NCBI RefSeq assembly: GCF_026213295.1
Contig: NC_079423.1
Coordinates: 14,260,538-14,324,537, forward strand
Length of the DNA stretch: 64,000 bases
Origin: Gadus chalcogrammus
Lineage: Eukaryota > Chordata > Actinopteri > Gadiformes > Gadidae
Direction: 5' to 3'
Shown here: positions 12,101 to 22,161 of the stretch, piece by piece
How the letters are laid out: every line of letters starts with the position of its first letter
Numbering within the stretch: the first letter of the stretch is position 1
Position numbers and translations under genes: made by a program
The notes under the pieces: model-generated
Database searches by the model: none
What the model was told of the DNA's origin: nothing
Seen by the model: only the letters and a program-made list of their open reading frames with translations

Positions 12101-14710
12101 TTTGGATAACCGTTCTGCTGTTGGTGTTATGGCGCATGACACATTGCGGTGGTGCCTCGGCAGCAGGTAGCAGGGCTCCGGCGGGAAACAATCGCCGTCA
12201 ACAATCGCGGGCAAAAATCCCTTTCTCCTCCATGTCGAAGGGCAGTGTACTTCCGATTGATGTGGAAGTGGAAGAAACAGAGACGTCGCCGTCGGAAAAA
12301 CCTGAAGCAGTCGTTTGAGATTCATAATATCATATGGAGGCGAACAAAGTTTTTGGCCGTGAAAATATATAATATATAATATAGATATTTATGAATAATA
12401 TGATATTATTTAGATATAGAGCTCCAGGACTCCCTCCGGAGCACTGGGCCGTCTCTAAAAAATGGCCCGTTTGAGGAAAGCTCATTGTGGTACTGTCTCG
12501 TAGTGGCTGTAATTCTGCACCAAGGCTGAATTTCTTGAATGTCTTGAAGTACTGCATTAGCGGCCCACTAACACCTATATAAAGCATTCATAAAGTAGCA
12601 TGCCATGGGATCTTTAATGATCTACGTGGAGTAAAACAGTACATTTTTATTTTGTAGTAAATATGACTATTTATAATTGGAATAAAAATGAATAGGAAAG
12701 TGACTCATCAGTCGAGAAAGGTAATCGTTACATTGCTTTTGATCAAGAATACACTCGTTTCTGTCTACAAGCTTGTCTTGGCCTCTATTATTGCAGAAAC
12801 GCTGATGTACGTGACGTCTGGGCTAATCAACAGACGTACATAAATGCAGTAAATTGAGCATTTCTCTCGAGTTAATGAAGAAATGGTATAAACTGGTAGT
12901 GGGAGATGGTGAAAAGGCTATGATATTTTTCTCATACATAATATCTGCATGTTCTTTTGCAGCTGTGTCGCCTACCAGTATTGCAGTGGCGGTCTTTGTG
13001 AGTCTGTGTGTTGCTGCTTTCATCATCACCAGTTTCCTGTATCTATTCTGCACACGGTGAGATGCCCTTATCCTCACAGTTACTTGTGTCATGATGTCGT
13101 CAGTAAACTTTGTTAAAAATATGAAATGAAAAAGGTTTTTATAAAATTATATTTGTTCCATTCGTCTCCAGGTTGAAGGAGAGTTGGTGGGATAGCGTTG
13201 ACGACTATAAAAACTCAACTTTGTTATTCATGGTCCGAGGAGGTCACAAGGTACACAGCTTTATGGAATTTTACGAATACAGGCCACTGCAGTCGTTGGT
13301 GAGGGGGAAACTTTCAGTCTCTTGCAAACTGCCACCTCACCACTGGTTACTACACAATTCTACACAATGGACCTTTGACCGACAGGCCAAATCTTTTAAG
13401 AATCATCATGGGATATGAAACGGTAGGATCCACACATTGTTTTAACGATTTTCCGACCGTTTCACAGGTGCTTACGCCGCAGAAAACCTTCCTGAGCTCT
13501 GTCTATGTTGAGGCCCGCAAAGAGGATGAATTCGACGAAAAACCATTGTGGGTTAATATTGCTGGCCCTCTTTTGTTTCAAAAAGTCTTCACTGTCCTGT
13601 ACATGGAATTCAATAAACTGTTTATAAGAAAATACCGCAGTCACAGGAGTGACAATGATGATGTCACTCCATTAAATGACTCTCGCAACATCACAAATAA
13701 CATAATCTTCCTCTCCCGGTTTATCTTCCAGGGACAGCGGTGGGAATTCCCTTCAAAGTGTCAGAGCAAACAGCGTGGCCTCGTCTCTGGGTTACTCTCA
13801 GAAGGTCTCCATTGACATCATCTCCGATGTGGAGGAAGCCATGCGTATGGCCTTCCCCCAGCTCTCCACAGCTCCCTGGCTCATCGGTGCCCACAGCAAC
13901 AATGGTTACAATCCAGTCGCTGTGACCTCCAGCCCCTCCGTTTTTGAGAACATGACATATTCCATGTCTTCTTCTGGGACCCAGGGGTTATACGCTGCCA
14001 ACCCGCCTGCTGTACTTAGTGAGTCCTTCTACAAACCCAGTATGTTGTGGGGTGAGGTACACAACCCTTTTCCAGATTCTCAGGTGCCTATTTTCCAGCT
14101 GACTGGACAGAGGCAGCCTTTCGATCCATCCCATATGAAAACTGACCTTTCCTATCAGTCGTGGAACGCTGAATCGGGGAGCTCATCGCAATCAGAGGCT
14201 CTGCAGGTAGACCTCTCGTATAGCTGTTCTCCGGGTGACACCACTTCTTCCTCCGACCTGCATGGCTTTGGCTCCTCTCAGTCTGGTGACAACTTGAAAG
14301 AGTCACTCCTAGTTGGAGAAGCTGACTGGTCCAGCATGATGGAACGTGTTTCCGGTGAGGAGAAACAGTCATTCAATGTCTGGGTTTCAAATCCTTCTGA
14401 GGTGTCCTGCCCTTCCCCTGCATGCAGCCTTGTTTCCTTGGACGATGACTTTCAAGAATTCCAAAGTATGATGAAGCGACCAGGAGTGCTCATTCCAACG
14501 GCAAACGACAGTAGGCCCAGAGGTCGGCCGGACAAACTTCCTGAGACTCCCTACACTGGAATGCCTCAAAGAACCATAGAGGGAGCAAGCACCTTAACCC
14601 AAACAACACAAGCAGCCCAGGGTATTCTGGACACTCAAGGGAACAATGTTTCTCTTCCGCCTGCGGATCAGCACAAGCTAATCATGATCAGTGATTATCA
14701 TAGTGTTTAA
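9192..14710 (+). CDS. il4r: Interleukin-4 receptor alpha-like, copy 2
   Basis: Exons: 9192-9315, 9503-9574, 9655-9737, 10149-10291, 10730-10865, 12963-13056, 13172-13250, 13468-13547, 13732-14710. Phases fit, giving 596 residues after an unplaced signal exon. Domain 1 starts GLNLHCDNDFERLMCGI and has two further Cys pairs (ESNCTL, TCSCSL). YNTTLWKAGALVESKK then IKPKAPYITSV matches the IL-4R alpha order around VKPRAP. Domain 2 ends with YSERSGDLSF, a degraded WSXWS motif. The membrane helix, SWWDSVDDYKNS and a Ser-rich tail with GYNPVAV, GLYAANP and DYHSV follow. It should be the signalling chain for IL-4/IL-13-type cytokines acting through JAK and STAT6, by family knowledge. Introns 5 and the 3' flank carry transposons. 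It forms a unit with gene B downstream, parallel to copy 1 and pseudogene A. Confidence 0.75.
11075..11175 (+). repeat. Degenerate second copy of the intron just before the il4r transmembrane exon
   Basis: The bases from CATAAATGCAGTAAATT through GTTAATGAAGAAAT and GGCTCAGACGTTTTTCTCATA repeat, with changes, the segment at 12838-12937 that lies immediately before the transmembrane exon. The match stops just where the exon acceptor would be, so no second membrane exon is present. It points to a partial local duplication in this intron before or with the insertion of the 11209 element. Confidence 0.6.
11284..11876. mobile_element. Foldback element with ~70-bp inverted ends
   Basis: The left end starts CTGTCATGCCAAATTTGTAC and the right end is its reverse complement, ending GGCATGACAG. 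Each arm holds the word CCAAATTTGTACCGG twice and continues to TCAACAACTGATGACGTA. It is inserted in family R sequence, which is uninterrupted at the same point in the 29639 copy. Inside are two tandem units of about 149 bases. No protein-coding sequence is seen. Confidence 0.7.
11384..11682 (+). repeat. Two tandem ~149-bp units inside the foldback element
   Basis: Unit 1 is 11384-11532 and unit 2 is 11533-11682. Both start GCAGGTTTCAAAAA and end with AACTGAGTGTTTAAA. A third start (GCAGGCTTCAAAAACC) follows at 11683 and breaks off. The units differ at few positions, mostly in the first 40 bases. Confidence 0.85.
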
Positions 14711-14752
14711 TTAGGTCTGAGACCGTGGACTTAATGGATACCAAGAGCCTTA

Positions 14753-15981
14753 AAGGTTGGATATTGTGGTATTTATGAGTAGCGTTAACGTAGTAATCAT
14801 AAATGATGAAACGAAGCTTCGCATGATGTTGCTTTATTGCTGGAGAACTGAACAACCTCGCGCCCCGGGCATCACATCCGGTTGGCGCTTATACTACCGT
14901 AATGACGTAAACAGTACGTGCAAGCTTACGGCGAACATTAATACTGATTCAGACTACTGGCGTGATCTGAATATTATAAATCCTTATCATAACCCACTTA
15001 CAGCCACTGAGTTAGAAGTACTGGCATGAAAATTAAACATGTCAATCATCTGTGGAACGGGCAGGGCTCGAAAAACTCCAGCCAATGATTTCCAGAACCA
15101 CAGAGTGGCATTGGAAAGTAAGTACGTCAATCAAACCCCTTCATGCACGTACTCGAAAGCTCATGGCCCAGAGCAAGCTTCTGTTTGTTATCCTGCGGTA
15201 GCTACTCGAGCTAACTAACTAGCTAATCCACCTTTGGACCTAGCACTATAATGCCGCGTTTCCACTGCAGGGTGCGGAACGGATCGGATGGCAAAGGTGC
15301 GGTAGGGAGGGGGCGGTATAGACCAGCTCAGTTCCGAGGTCGCGTTTCCACTGCCGACAGTACCCTTTATGGTAGGCCGGATGTCGATCGCCGCGGCAGC
15401 TACGTAAACATCGTAAACAACGTCTTCCTCCCCAAGAATGCAGACGAACGTCTCCACCTCCTTGTTCGCCCAAGCAAGCGTTTTCACGCGACATGTTGAT
15501 TTGTCAAGAATAATACCTCGAGGCTACTGTGTTGTTTTTATCCCTTCGTCACCCGGAAGTGATGATTCTGTCGACCAATCAACGGAGGGGGTGTGTAGCT
15601 AGAATTTCCCGGGACCCTTTCAGGCGTCTGGTCTCGTTTTCAGTACCCCAACAGAGGAGTCCTGAAAACAAGGCCAAAACGGGTACGGCTAAGTCCCGGT
15701 CACGCCCACTTTTGGCGGTGGAAACGCGACCCGATCCGCACCTTTGCGATCCGATCCGTTCCGCACCCTGTAGTGGAAACGCGCCATTAGACAACCCTTA
15801 ACTCCAACCTAGCTAGCCTGGCTCGCTCTCGCGCATCTGTGTTCGCGCTTGTGTATGATGGCGCGTCCATGTACTTGGACTGGGTGGAGTCAGAGTCAGC
15901 GTTAAAGGAGAGGGGGTAGGACCATTTGAGTTGTGTGTTTTCAAAATCTGGGGGTGTTTCGCAAATGCCATACCCAACCTT
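14753..15981. mobile_element. TA-target DNA transposon in the il4r copy 2 3' flank
   Basis: Inverted ends AAGGTTGGATATTG and CATACCCAACCTT are flanked by TA (14751-14752 and 15982-15983). The empty site is preserved in copy 1 at 4601-4603, so the borders are seen directly. A longer relative with the same ends lies at 41224-42965. A Harbinger-type element (15252-15786) is inserted within it. No open transposase frame remains. Confidence 0.8.
15252..15786 (-). mobile_element. Harbinger-like element, inverted relative to the 1393 copy
   Basis: The ends are TGCCGCGTTTCCACTGCAG and the near reverse complement CTGTAGTGGAAACGCGCCA, with flanks TAA and TTA. It carries the same Myb/SANT-like start (about 15377-15494, minus strand; WANKEVETFVC) as the copy at 1686. 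It is nested in the 14753 element. Confidence 0.7.
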
Positions 15982-16085
15982 TAATGTAAAGAGATTTAAG
16001 TTGTGTTGAATTGAGAGAAAGGGCACAAAGCGTGGACCACTGAACTGAATGGTTATGACATGGAACCCGTGGACAAACACGTAAC

Positions 16086-16087
<2 letters not shown>

Positions 16088-16146
<59 letters not shown>
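16088..16146 (+). repeat. (TG)n microsatellite
   Basis: About 29 perfect TG dinucleotides. The same position in the copy 1 flank (near 4745) has only a short TG run, so the expansion is specific to this copy. Confidence 0.95.
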
Positions 16147-16148
<2 letters not shown>

Positions 16149-16942
16149 ATCAGAGTAGAGATGGTTGGCTTTTCTACAGTGGACACTAAATAGTTTTCCC
16201 AAAATGTGAAGACAAACCACTGCGTGGACTTGTGTAAATATAAAGCACTTTCTTATTAATTTCTTAACTTGGAATGTTATAATAATGATCTTTTGTTATA
16301 AACGAGAAATGAAAATGTGTACTGTAACTGTTTCCATTAAAAAAGTAAAGATGGAACAAGATGGAACCATTGTGTGACAAGATGCAACAGGTGCATAAGT
16401 GCACTGTTTGCATGTGATGATGTAGATAATGTCAATTCTGTTATTTTGCAAGGTATAATATATATTTCTTCGCATGCATCGAGCTCCTTCGAGAACACGC
16501 AAAGCAATGTTTATGCAAACAGTTTTCAACGTATATACCCGTCTGCCGTGTTCCAATATCCATACTATCCGTCCTTACTAGCCTAAGTTTGAGTACGTAG
16601 AGCGTTCCGATTCAGATCGGGCGATAATAAGTGTACTGAAGGACCCAGATGGTGTACTCAAAACGGTCAAATCGCGAAGTGTGGATCGTTGTCATCGCCG
16701 TACACTTTTCGTACTCAACGGCAGCCATCTTAGCTACGTAGCGGAAGAGGGCAGAGCCAGGCTGAGCCAAATTCGGCGCATTTTCCACATAGCCTGCATA
16801 AATAGAGTCCTTTTGTAGTTTTTATAGCTTTTTATAGCAGCTAGGCGTAAAGAGTTCACTGTTCAATGCGGGATGTTTATTGCGGGGGATTAGCCGCGGT
16901 GGCAGTCGTGATCCTAATTTCCGGTTAGTGCACCACCGAGTA

Positions 16943-17531
16943 TTCTTCGTTTGCAACCACGTGATCAAAATGGAAAAAACAAGCAAAAACACAGCCGTCT
17001 TCTAGCAGCGAGCGTAGATTACGGGTTAAGGGTTTCCTGGTAAAAACAAACTTAGAATTGCAGGCGCAAAAACTCTTGCAAAGAACCTCTCACAAATTGA
17101 TTGAGCCCCAAAACTTACCAGTTATGAAGTGATTACCACAAATACGAGTGTTGGCGAGATTTATTTGTGCCATGTCGCCCCGGTAGATGTTCGAAATCCA
17201 AGTTGCTCCCCGGTCAACTCACGTGTCCGCTCACCTTGAGTTGTGGACACTTTTGGAATCCTAAAAAAACTGCAATTCCCATTCTCCCGTATGAAATTAT
17301 TCGCACAACCGTGCACAGCACAACTGGTAGGCATTATTAGCCAAACAAAATAATATAATAGCGAAACAATTGAGGTTAGATACACGCTTTGCGATTGAAT
17401 GACCTCCACTCTAATGTGACTGAAACAAGTGTAGTGGGGCGCAATGTTGTGATTGCTTTCCTACCAAGATGGCCGACTTCCGGTTTGGTTACGAATTTTA
17501 ATTAGCTGTGACGTAAGTTGCAAACGAAGAA
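16943..17531 (-). mobile_element. Element with TTCTTCGTTTGCAAC ends carrying a THAP exon
   Basis: The left end TTCTTCGTTTGCAACCACG and the right end GTTGCAAACGAAGAA are inverted. The related element at 35045 is uninterrupted at this point. A THAP zinc-finger exon lies on the minus strand. THAP domains are carried by P, Kolobok and some other transposases; the sequence here does not decide between them. Confidence 0.6.
17119..17334 (-). pseudogene. THAP-domain exon, frameshifted
   Basis: Read leftward from ATG at 17334: MPTSCAVHGCANNF, then FFRIPKVSTTQGERTRELTG, then after a frame change WISNIYRGDMAQINL and NTRICGNHFITG, ending at a donor (CTG|GTAAG). The Cys-x3-Cys start, the FRIPK word and the final Cys-x2-His give the full C2CH set of a THAP finger. 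The frame shifts between the Thr-Gly-Glu-Gln and the Trp, so the exon cannot encode an intact domain as it stands. No further exons of the protein are seen. Confidence 0.7.
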
Positions 17532-18968
17532 TTTGAATTGGAACAATACTGACATCTGAAAATTAGCGCACTTAGTGAGTGCGGATAGTGTACTTCGTTT
17601 AAGTGTACGCTAGAGGGTGATTTAACATTATACCAAATATAAATAGTGTTTGAGCTCCCTCAACTGGACATGCTGTGTATGTTGTCTAGTGTGTTGTAGA
17701 CGTGTGCTGTTCAGTATGCTTGGTCTTAAATAACAATAAAACATCTACAATAAAGTTATTGTAATCCAAAGCGCAGTATTTAGTGGATCTTACTTGAGGT
17801 GAATAATATCTGCCATGTCGGTGAGAACTTTTTATGTGTCTCTGTCCTTTTCGAACCCCAGGAAGGCAGGTTCGGACTTGGCAAATTCAAGGATGAGAGG
17901 AAAGGACACAGCACATTGATGAAACATAGGTTTTATAAATGTTTGTAAGTTGAATGCCACTGGTGACACCTTATCTGAAGGGTATTTTTTCGATTTTAAT
18001 TAGATTCTTAATAAATATTGTTTTGAACACTATGCATACTTTTTCATCTAGTTGTTAATTAAATACTGTTGTTTGGGGGAAAGTCACGTCTCTGTCTCAT
18101 TGTCTTATCCGTCTATTTTGGGTGAAAAATAATTTTTTTAGTCTTATCCGTATATTTTGGGTTGAAAGCATCACTACACACCAATCTACTTCCCTTGATA
18201 TACAGTATTAGATCTTCAAGGTGGCGTTGTCTACATAACTATTGTTACAGTTGAACGTAGGGAACGTACTGATCTTTACACACCCACACATTAAACAGGG
18301 TCTGAAAAGGAGAGGACAGGGCAGGCTTTATGTCTGGGTGTCTACAAATTGGTGATGCTAACCCCAATACTAACACAGCTGCATGTTGGTGGACTTAGGG
18401 AATTTGTTGTGCTAACTTTTCACCATCTGCTAGCTACATTCTGCTCCACTGCAAGTACCAAATGTGTCTGACACCCTACTTTGTATTTATCAACCATAGG
18501 AAAAGCAGCACTGTGCAGAACAAACCACCTGATTTGTACAAGTGGGGTTTTCAAGTCACGCTTACCTCAGAATAATGCTATATATATGTATCTTTGTCCT
18601 AAGGTACAAAACTGCAAGAGCATTTCAACGAGAAGGGTATTTTATCCAAGTTTCTCTGGTTTGGTTAATTTTAGCTACATTTTGTAGAATCAGTGAACTA
18701 TATAAACATTCTGCTGTGATAATCTTATGATTCTTATTTTATATATTAGAACCAAGACACAGAGGAAGGGTGAAGAATTTCAAGATGATGTCTGCCAAAC
18801 ACTTTGAATTGAAGGTTAAGAGTATAGATCATATTGAGGGAGTTGTGGTTGTTACACAATGTAATATTGTCTCGTTTACTGCCATATGGAGTTATTTATT
18901 GCTCGTTTGTTTTCTGTAGTTAACACAAATTCTTAAATCTGCAGCTGTCTCACAGGTCGTTTTGGACC

Positions 18969-21900
18969 ATGACTTTCATCCTGTTCTCTATCACACAAGG
19001 TGAGTACATGGAAATAACTATTTTTACGCGTTATGTTTTTAAATAAAAAAACATTAGATATCAAATATGTATGATGGGAGATCTTTCCCATTTCTTTCCA
19101 CAGCAACCATATTAGGTATGCTGACAAATTACGTTAGTTATTAGATCAATGCTATGTAAAAAAAAAAAAAAAAATCAGTCTACTTGGGTTATTCATTCAG
19201 TATAGGTTCACATATGGCACCAACTAGTTTTGTGAAGTAAAATATTTGCCAGCATTCAATTTCTTTTTATTCTAATTTTGCTCCCAGCTCTTAGCTTGGA
19301 ACCTCTGCTGAACTGTTCTGAACCCACCAATCTAGCCCTGCTGAAAGCACTGTCACCAGTCTTTAATTTGCGCTTCATACGGCCTGTGATCAACATCCAG
19401 AATTACACAGAAGTCTATGTATCCTTTACCATGTATGGCATTCTGGGAGTGGTATGTTCTATTAAAAAAATGTATACGTAGCTACCTGAGTTGGGCTAAT
19501 GACTTTGAGAATTTAAATCTCAAAAATGTATTCAAGAAGCATGTCGTAATTTTTCAATTGTGAAAGTGAGCAATTAATAAATGTTAAAGAACAACATAAA
19601 GAATATGACTGTATGAAACTGGTTATTCGGATCTAAGCAACATTTCGATAGAAAGCCCTTTATATCTCTACACTTTTGTAGCCAGAGATTCAAATTTGGC
19701 ATACAGTTGGCTACTAAAGATTGATACACTTCATCTGCAATTACTTTTTTTTTCAGGATGAAAAAGCTCAACTCTTGACAACTTATATTTGGCAACACAT
19801 TGTGAGTATAAAAAACAAATAAACGAAATAACTATAGTCCTTATCTGGATGTTTCTGTTAAAAAACACTAATTCATATTGTATTGAAATCCATCGTTTAA
19901 AGTAATAACGCCAATCTGCTTGGTGTTTATTGTTCAAGGTATGGAAGAATGAGTTCATCAGCTGGGATCCAGAGCAGTGCGGCACAGAAGAGATAACGTT
20001 ACCTAGAACCCAGTTTTGGACACCAGATATTGTCATCAATGAATTGTAAGCTCCATGCACAACGTATGGATCAAATGTTCCCATTCTCTTATGTTGTTAC
20101 ATAAATTCTGCTAATGCCTAAGCTCCAATGATCTACAATGCGAACCAAATTATCCCATTGCTTTTATCCCAACTCATGTGAACTTCAGGAGTTGAAAGAT
20201 GTCTGTTCAATTAAGGATCATATTTATTTTCCTAAATCACTGTTACTCCTTTAACCAATCGAATCTCAAGGTAAAAGTGGTTACACGGTGATCCCTTATA
20301 TGCAATACATGGCCTTTGATATAAAATAATAATAATACTGATTTCAAGTGTAAAATGTTGTTTTTTTTGCCGTCCTACAGCGTTTCTCAAAACACAGCCC
20401 CATTTGTGCCTTATGTACATGTCAATTCTGATGGCAAGATCTATGACTACAGCCCTGTCAGAGTGGTTAGCTCCTGCAGACTGAACATCTACACCTTCCC
20501 CTTCGACGTCCAGAACTGCACTTTCACCTTCAACTCCTACACCCACACAAGTAAGCATAGTTACGAGATGGCCTTGAACATCAAAAATCAAATTATCAGA
20601 ATTTTTGGCCTTAAAATGTCTTAAATACGATTGTGACAGGCCTTCAAATTGTATTGGATCATGGAATCAATAACCACCACTAATGCAAACTGTGGATTTC
20701 ATCTACAATGGGCAAATGCAAGTTCAACGTGAGCTGGCTTGAGAACAGCGCTGCAATACGGAAGAGGATTAGGGCCAAATGTGATAATTTTTTTTTTGCT
20801 TTGAAATGCTCTGAAATGCCTGCATGTGATTTAATGTAATAATGGTTGCATTCTGGTAGCGTGGTTATTCTTTAAGATTGTAGTTTTGGTGTACAGTTGT
20901 ATAACATCCTTTGCTCTCTCCTCCTTTTAAATTCTCTGCTCAACCTGTCAGACAAGGAAATTGTGGTTAACCTCAACAGGCCGATAACACAGATTTTGAA
21001 GAATACATTGGCTGTGATGAGCACTGTAGGGGAGTGGCAGCTAATAGATATCACTGCTCATAAAGAATCGCATGCTGGATTTATGGTGGACGAGCTCATA
21101 TTTCACGTATGTTTGCCTTTTCTATGTTCGGGAATAATAAAATGATATATTTATGATTAAAAATGTAAAGCAATGTATTTCTTCCAGGTGGACAGGCTAA
21201 ATTAATGGAACAGTTAACGATAGATAATCTTTTAAATGGAGCTGTCTTTTTGTTTAACTCCATAGATTGGTCTGAGGCGTAAGTCCACTCTCTATGTGGT
21301 CAACCTGATCATCCCAAGCTGCTCCCTGATCACAGTGGACCTCTTCAGCTTCCTGTTACCCCCACAGAGTGTGGACCGCTCGGCCTTTAAGATGACCCTC
21401 ATCTTAGGCTACACCGTATTCCTGTTGCTAATGAATGACTTGCTGCCGGTCACTGGCGACACCATACCACTCATAAGTCAGTAGTACTCTTTTTTTCAGT
21501 GGCAGGTTATCAAAAAACGTGTATTGTTTGAACTGAAAAGTGACCAGCACACTCACACTCACATCAATCTATCCTCAGATGTTTTCTTCGCCCTCTGCCT
21601 GGCTCTGATGGTTGCCAGCCTGTTGGAGACAATCCTCATCACCAACCTCCACTCAAGCTCCAGTCGCTTTGCTCCTGTCCCCCGCTGGGTGAGAGTAGTG
21701 GTCCTTCAAAAACTGGGATGTTGTGTTGGTCTGCCTCCAAAGCCAACAAAGGAACATTCAACAGGTATGGAGTTGTTAGGTAAAGTTATGATTATATCGA
21801 CGGACTGAAGAACCTTATACATCAATAGACAAACACCCAAAACAAAAAGACAAACTAAAAGTTTTTCTCCAATGTAGATATGTATCCAAATGCTGTAAGG

Positions 21901-22161
21901 GAGGAGCTCAAAGCTGGTAAGACTCCTCCAATGCCCCTGGAACTGGAAGACACAACCCCAGGCGAGTTGAGGAAGTTGGGGAGAGACCTCCGGGCGATCC
22001 GGCTACAGGTGGAACAGCAGCTGAGTGGGGACCAGAAGTCTGAAGAGTGGATCCAGGTGGCTTCCATCATTGATCGCTTTCTGTTTGGGCTCTACACGCT
22101 CTTCATATCAGTCAGTTCTATAACTATGATCTGGATCTGGGTTGAATCAGACAGACGATAG
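18969..22161 (+). CDS. htr3-like: 5-HT3-like Cys-loop receptor B
   Basis: Nine exons: 18969-18999, 19288-19451, 19757-19801, 19939-20045, 20381-20550, 20952-21106, 21266-21476, 21579-21764, 21878-22161, giving 450 residues with no break. It should be a subunit of a pentameric cation channel in the plasma membrane. The Cys-loop is [16 protein letters not shown]2 is [18 protein letters not shown] with Asp at -1' and Leu at 9', which predicts cation selectivity. Loop A is [10 protein letters not shown] and loop D is TTYIWQH. Where 5-HT3A has its agonist Trp in loop B (TSWLHT) this gene has NSYTHT. The M3-M4 loop ends in an amphipathic helix and a last membrane helix. The start codon used by gene C is AGG here, so I use the next ATG, leaving a short signal peptide ([10 protein letters not shown]). 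AATAAA lies at 22359. Confidence 0.85.

Larger units (their letters stand above)
11209..12613. mobile_element. TTAA-flanked DNA transposon, family R, in il4r copy 2 intron 5
   Basis: The ends are AAGTCCCATGGCATG and CATGCCATGGGATCT, with TTAA on both sides (11205-11208 and 12614-12617). The TTAA target fits piggyBac or Kolobok elements. Relatives are at 1-434, 29639-30916, and truncated at 37441-37612 and 50452-51024. No transposase is seen, so it is non-autonomous. A separate foldback element sits inside it at 11284-11876. Confidence 0.7.
16544..17603. mobile_element. DNA transposon with TGCCGTGTTCCAATA end, right end truncated
   Basis: The left end TGCCGTGTTCCAATATCC and about 400 bases after it match a complete element at 35045-35546. 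The right part reaches GTGCGGATAGTGTACTTCGT but loses the terminal inverted repeat near 17603. It replaces about 35 bases that are still present in the copy 1 flank at about 5130-5165, so insertion came with a small deletion. A THAP-carrying element is nested at 16943-17531. Confidence 0.6.
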
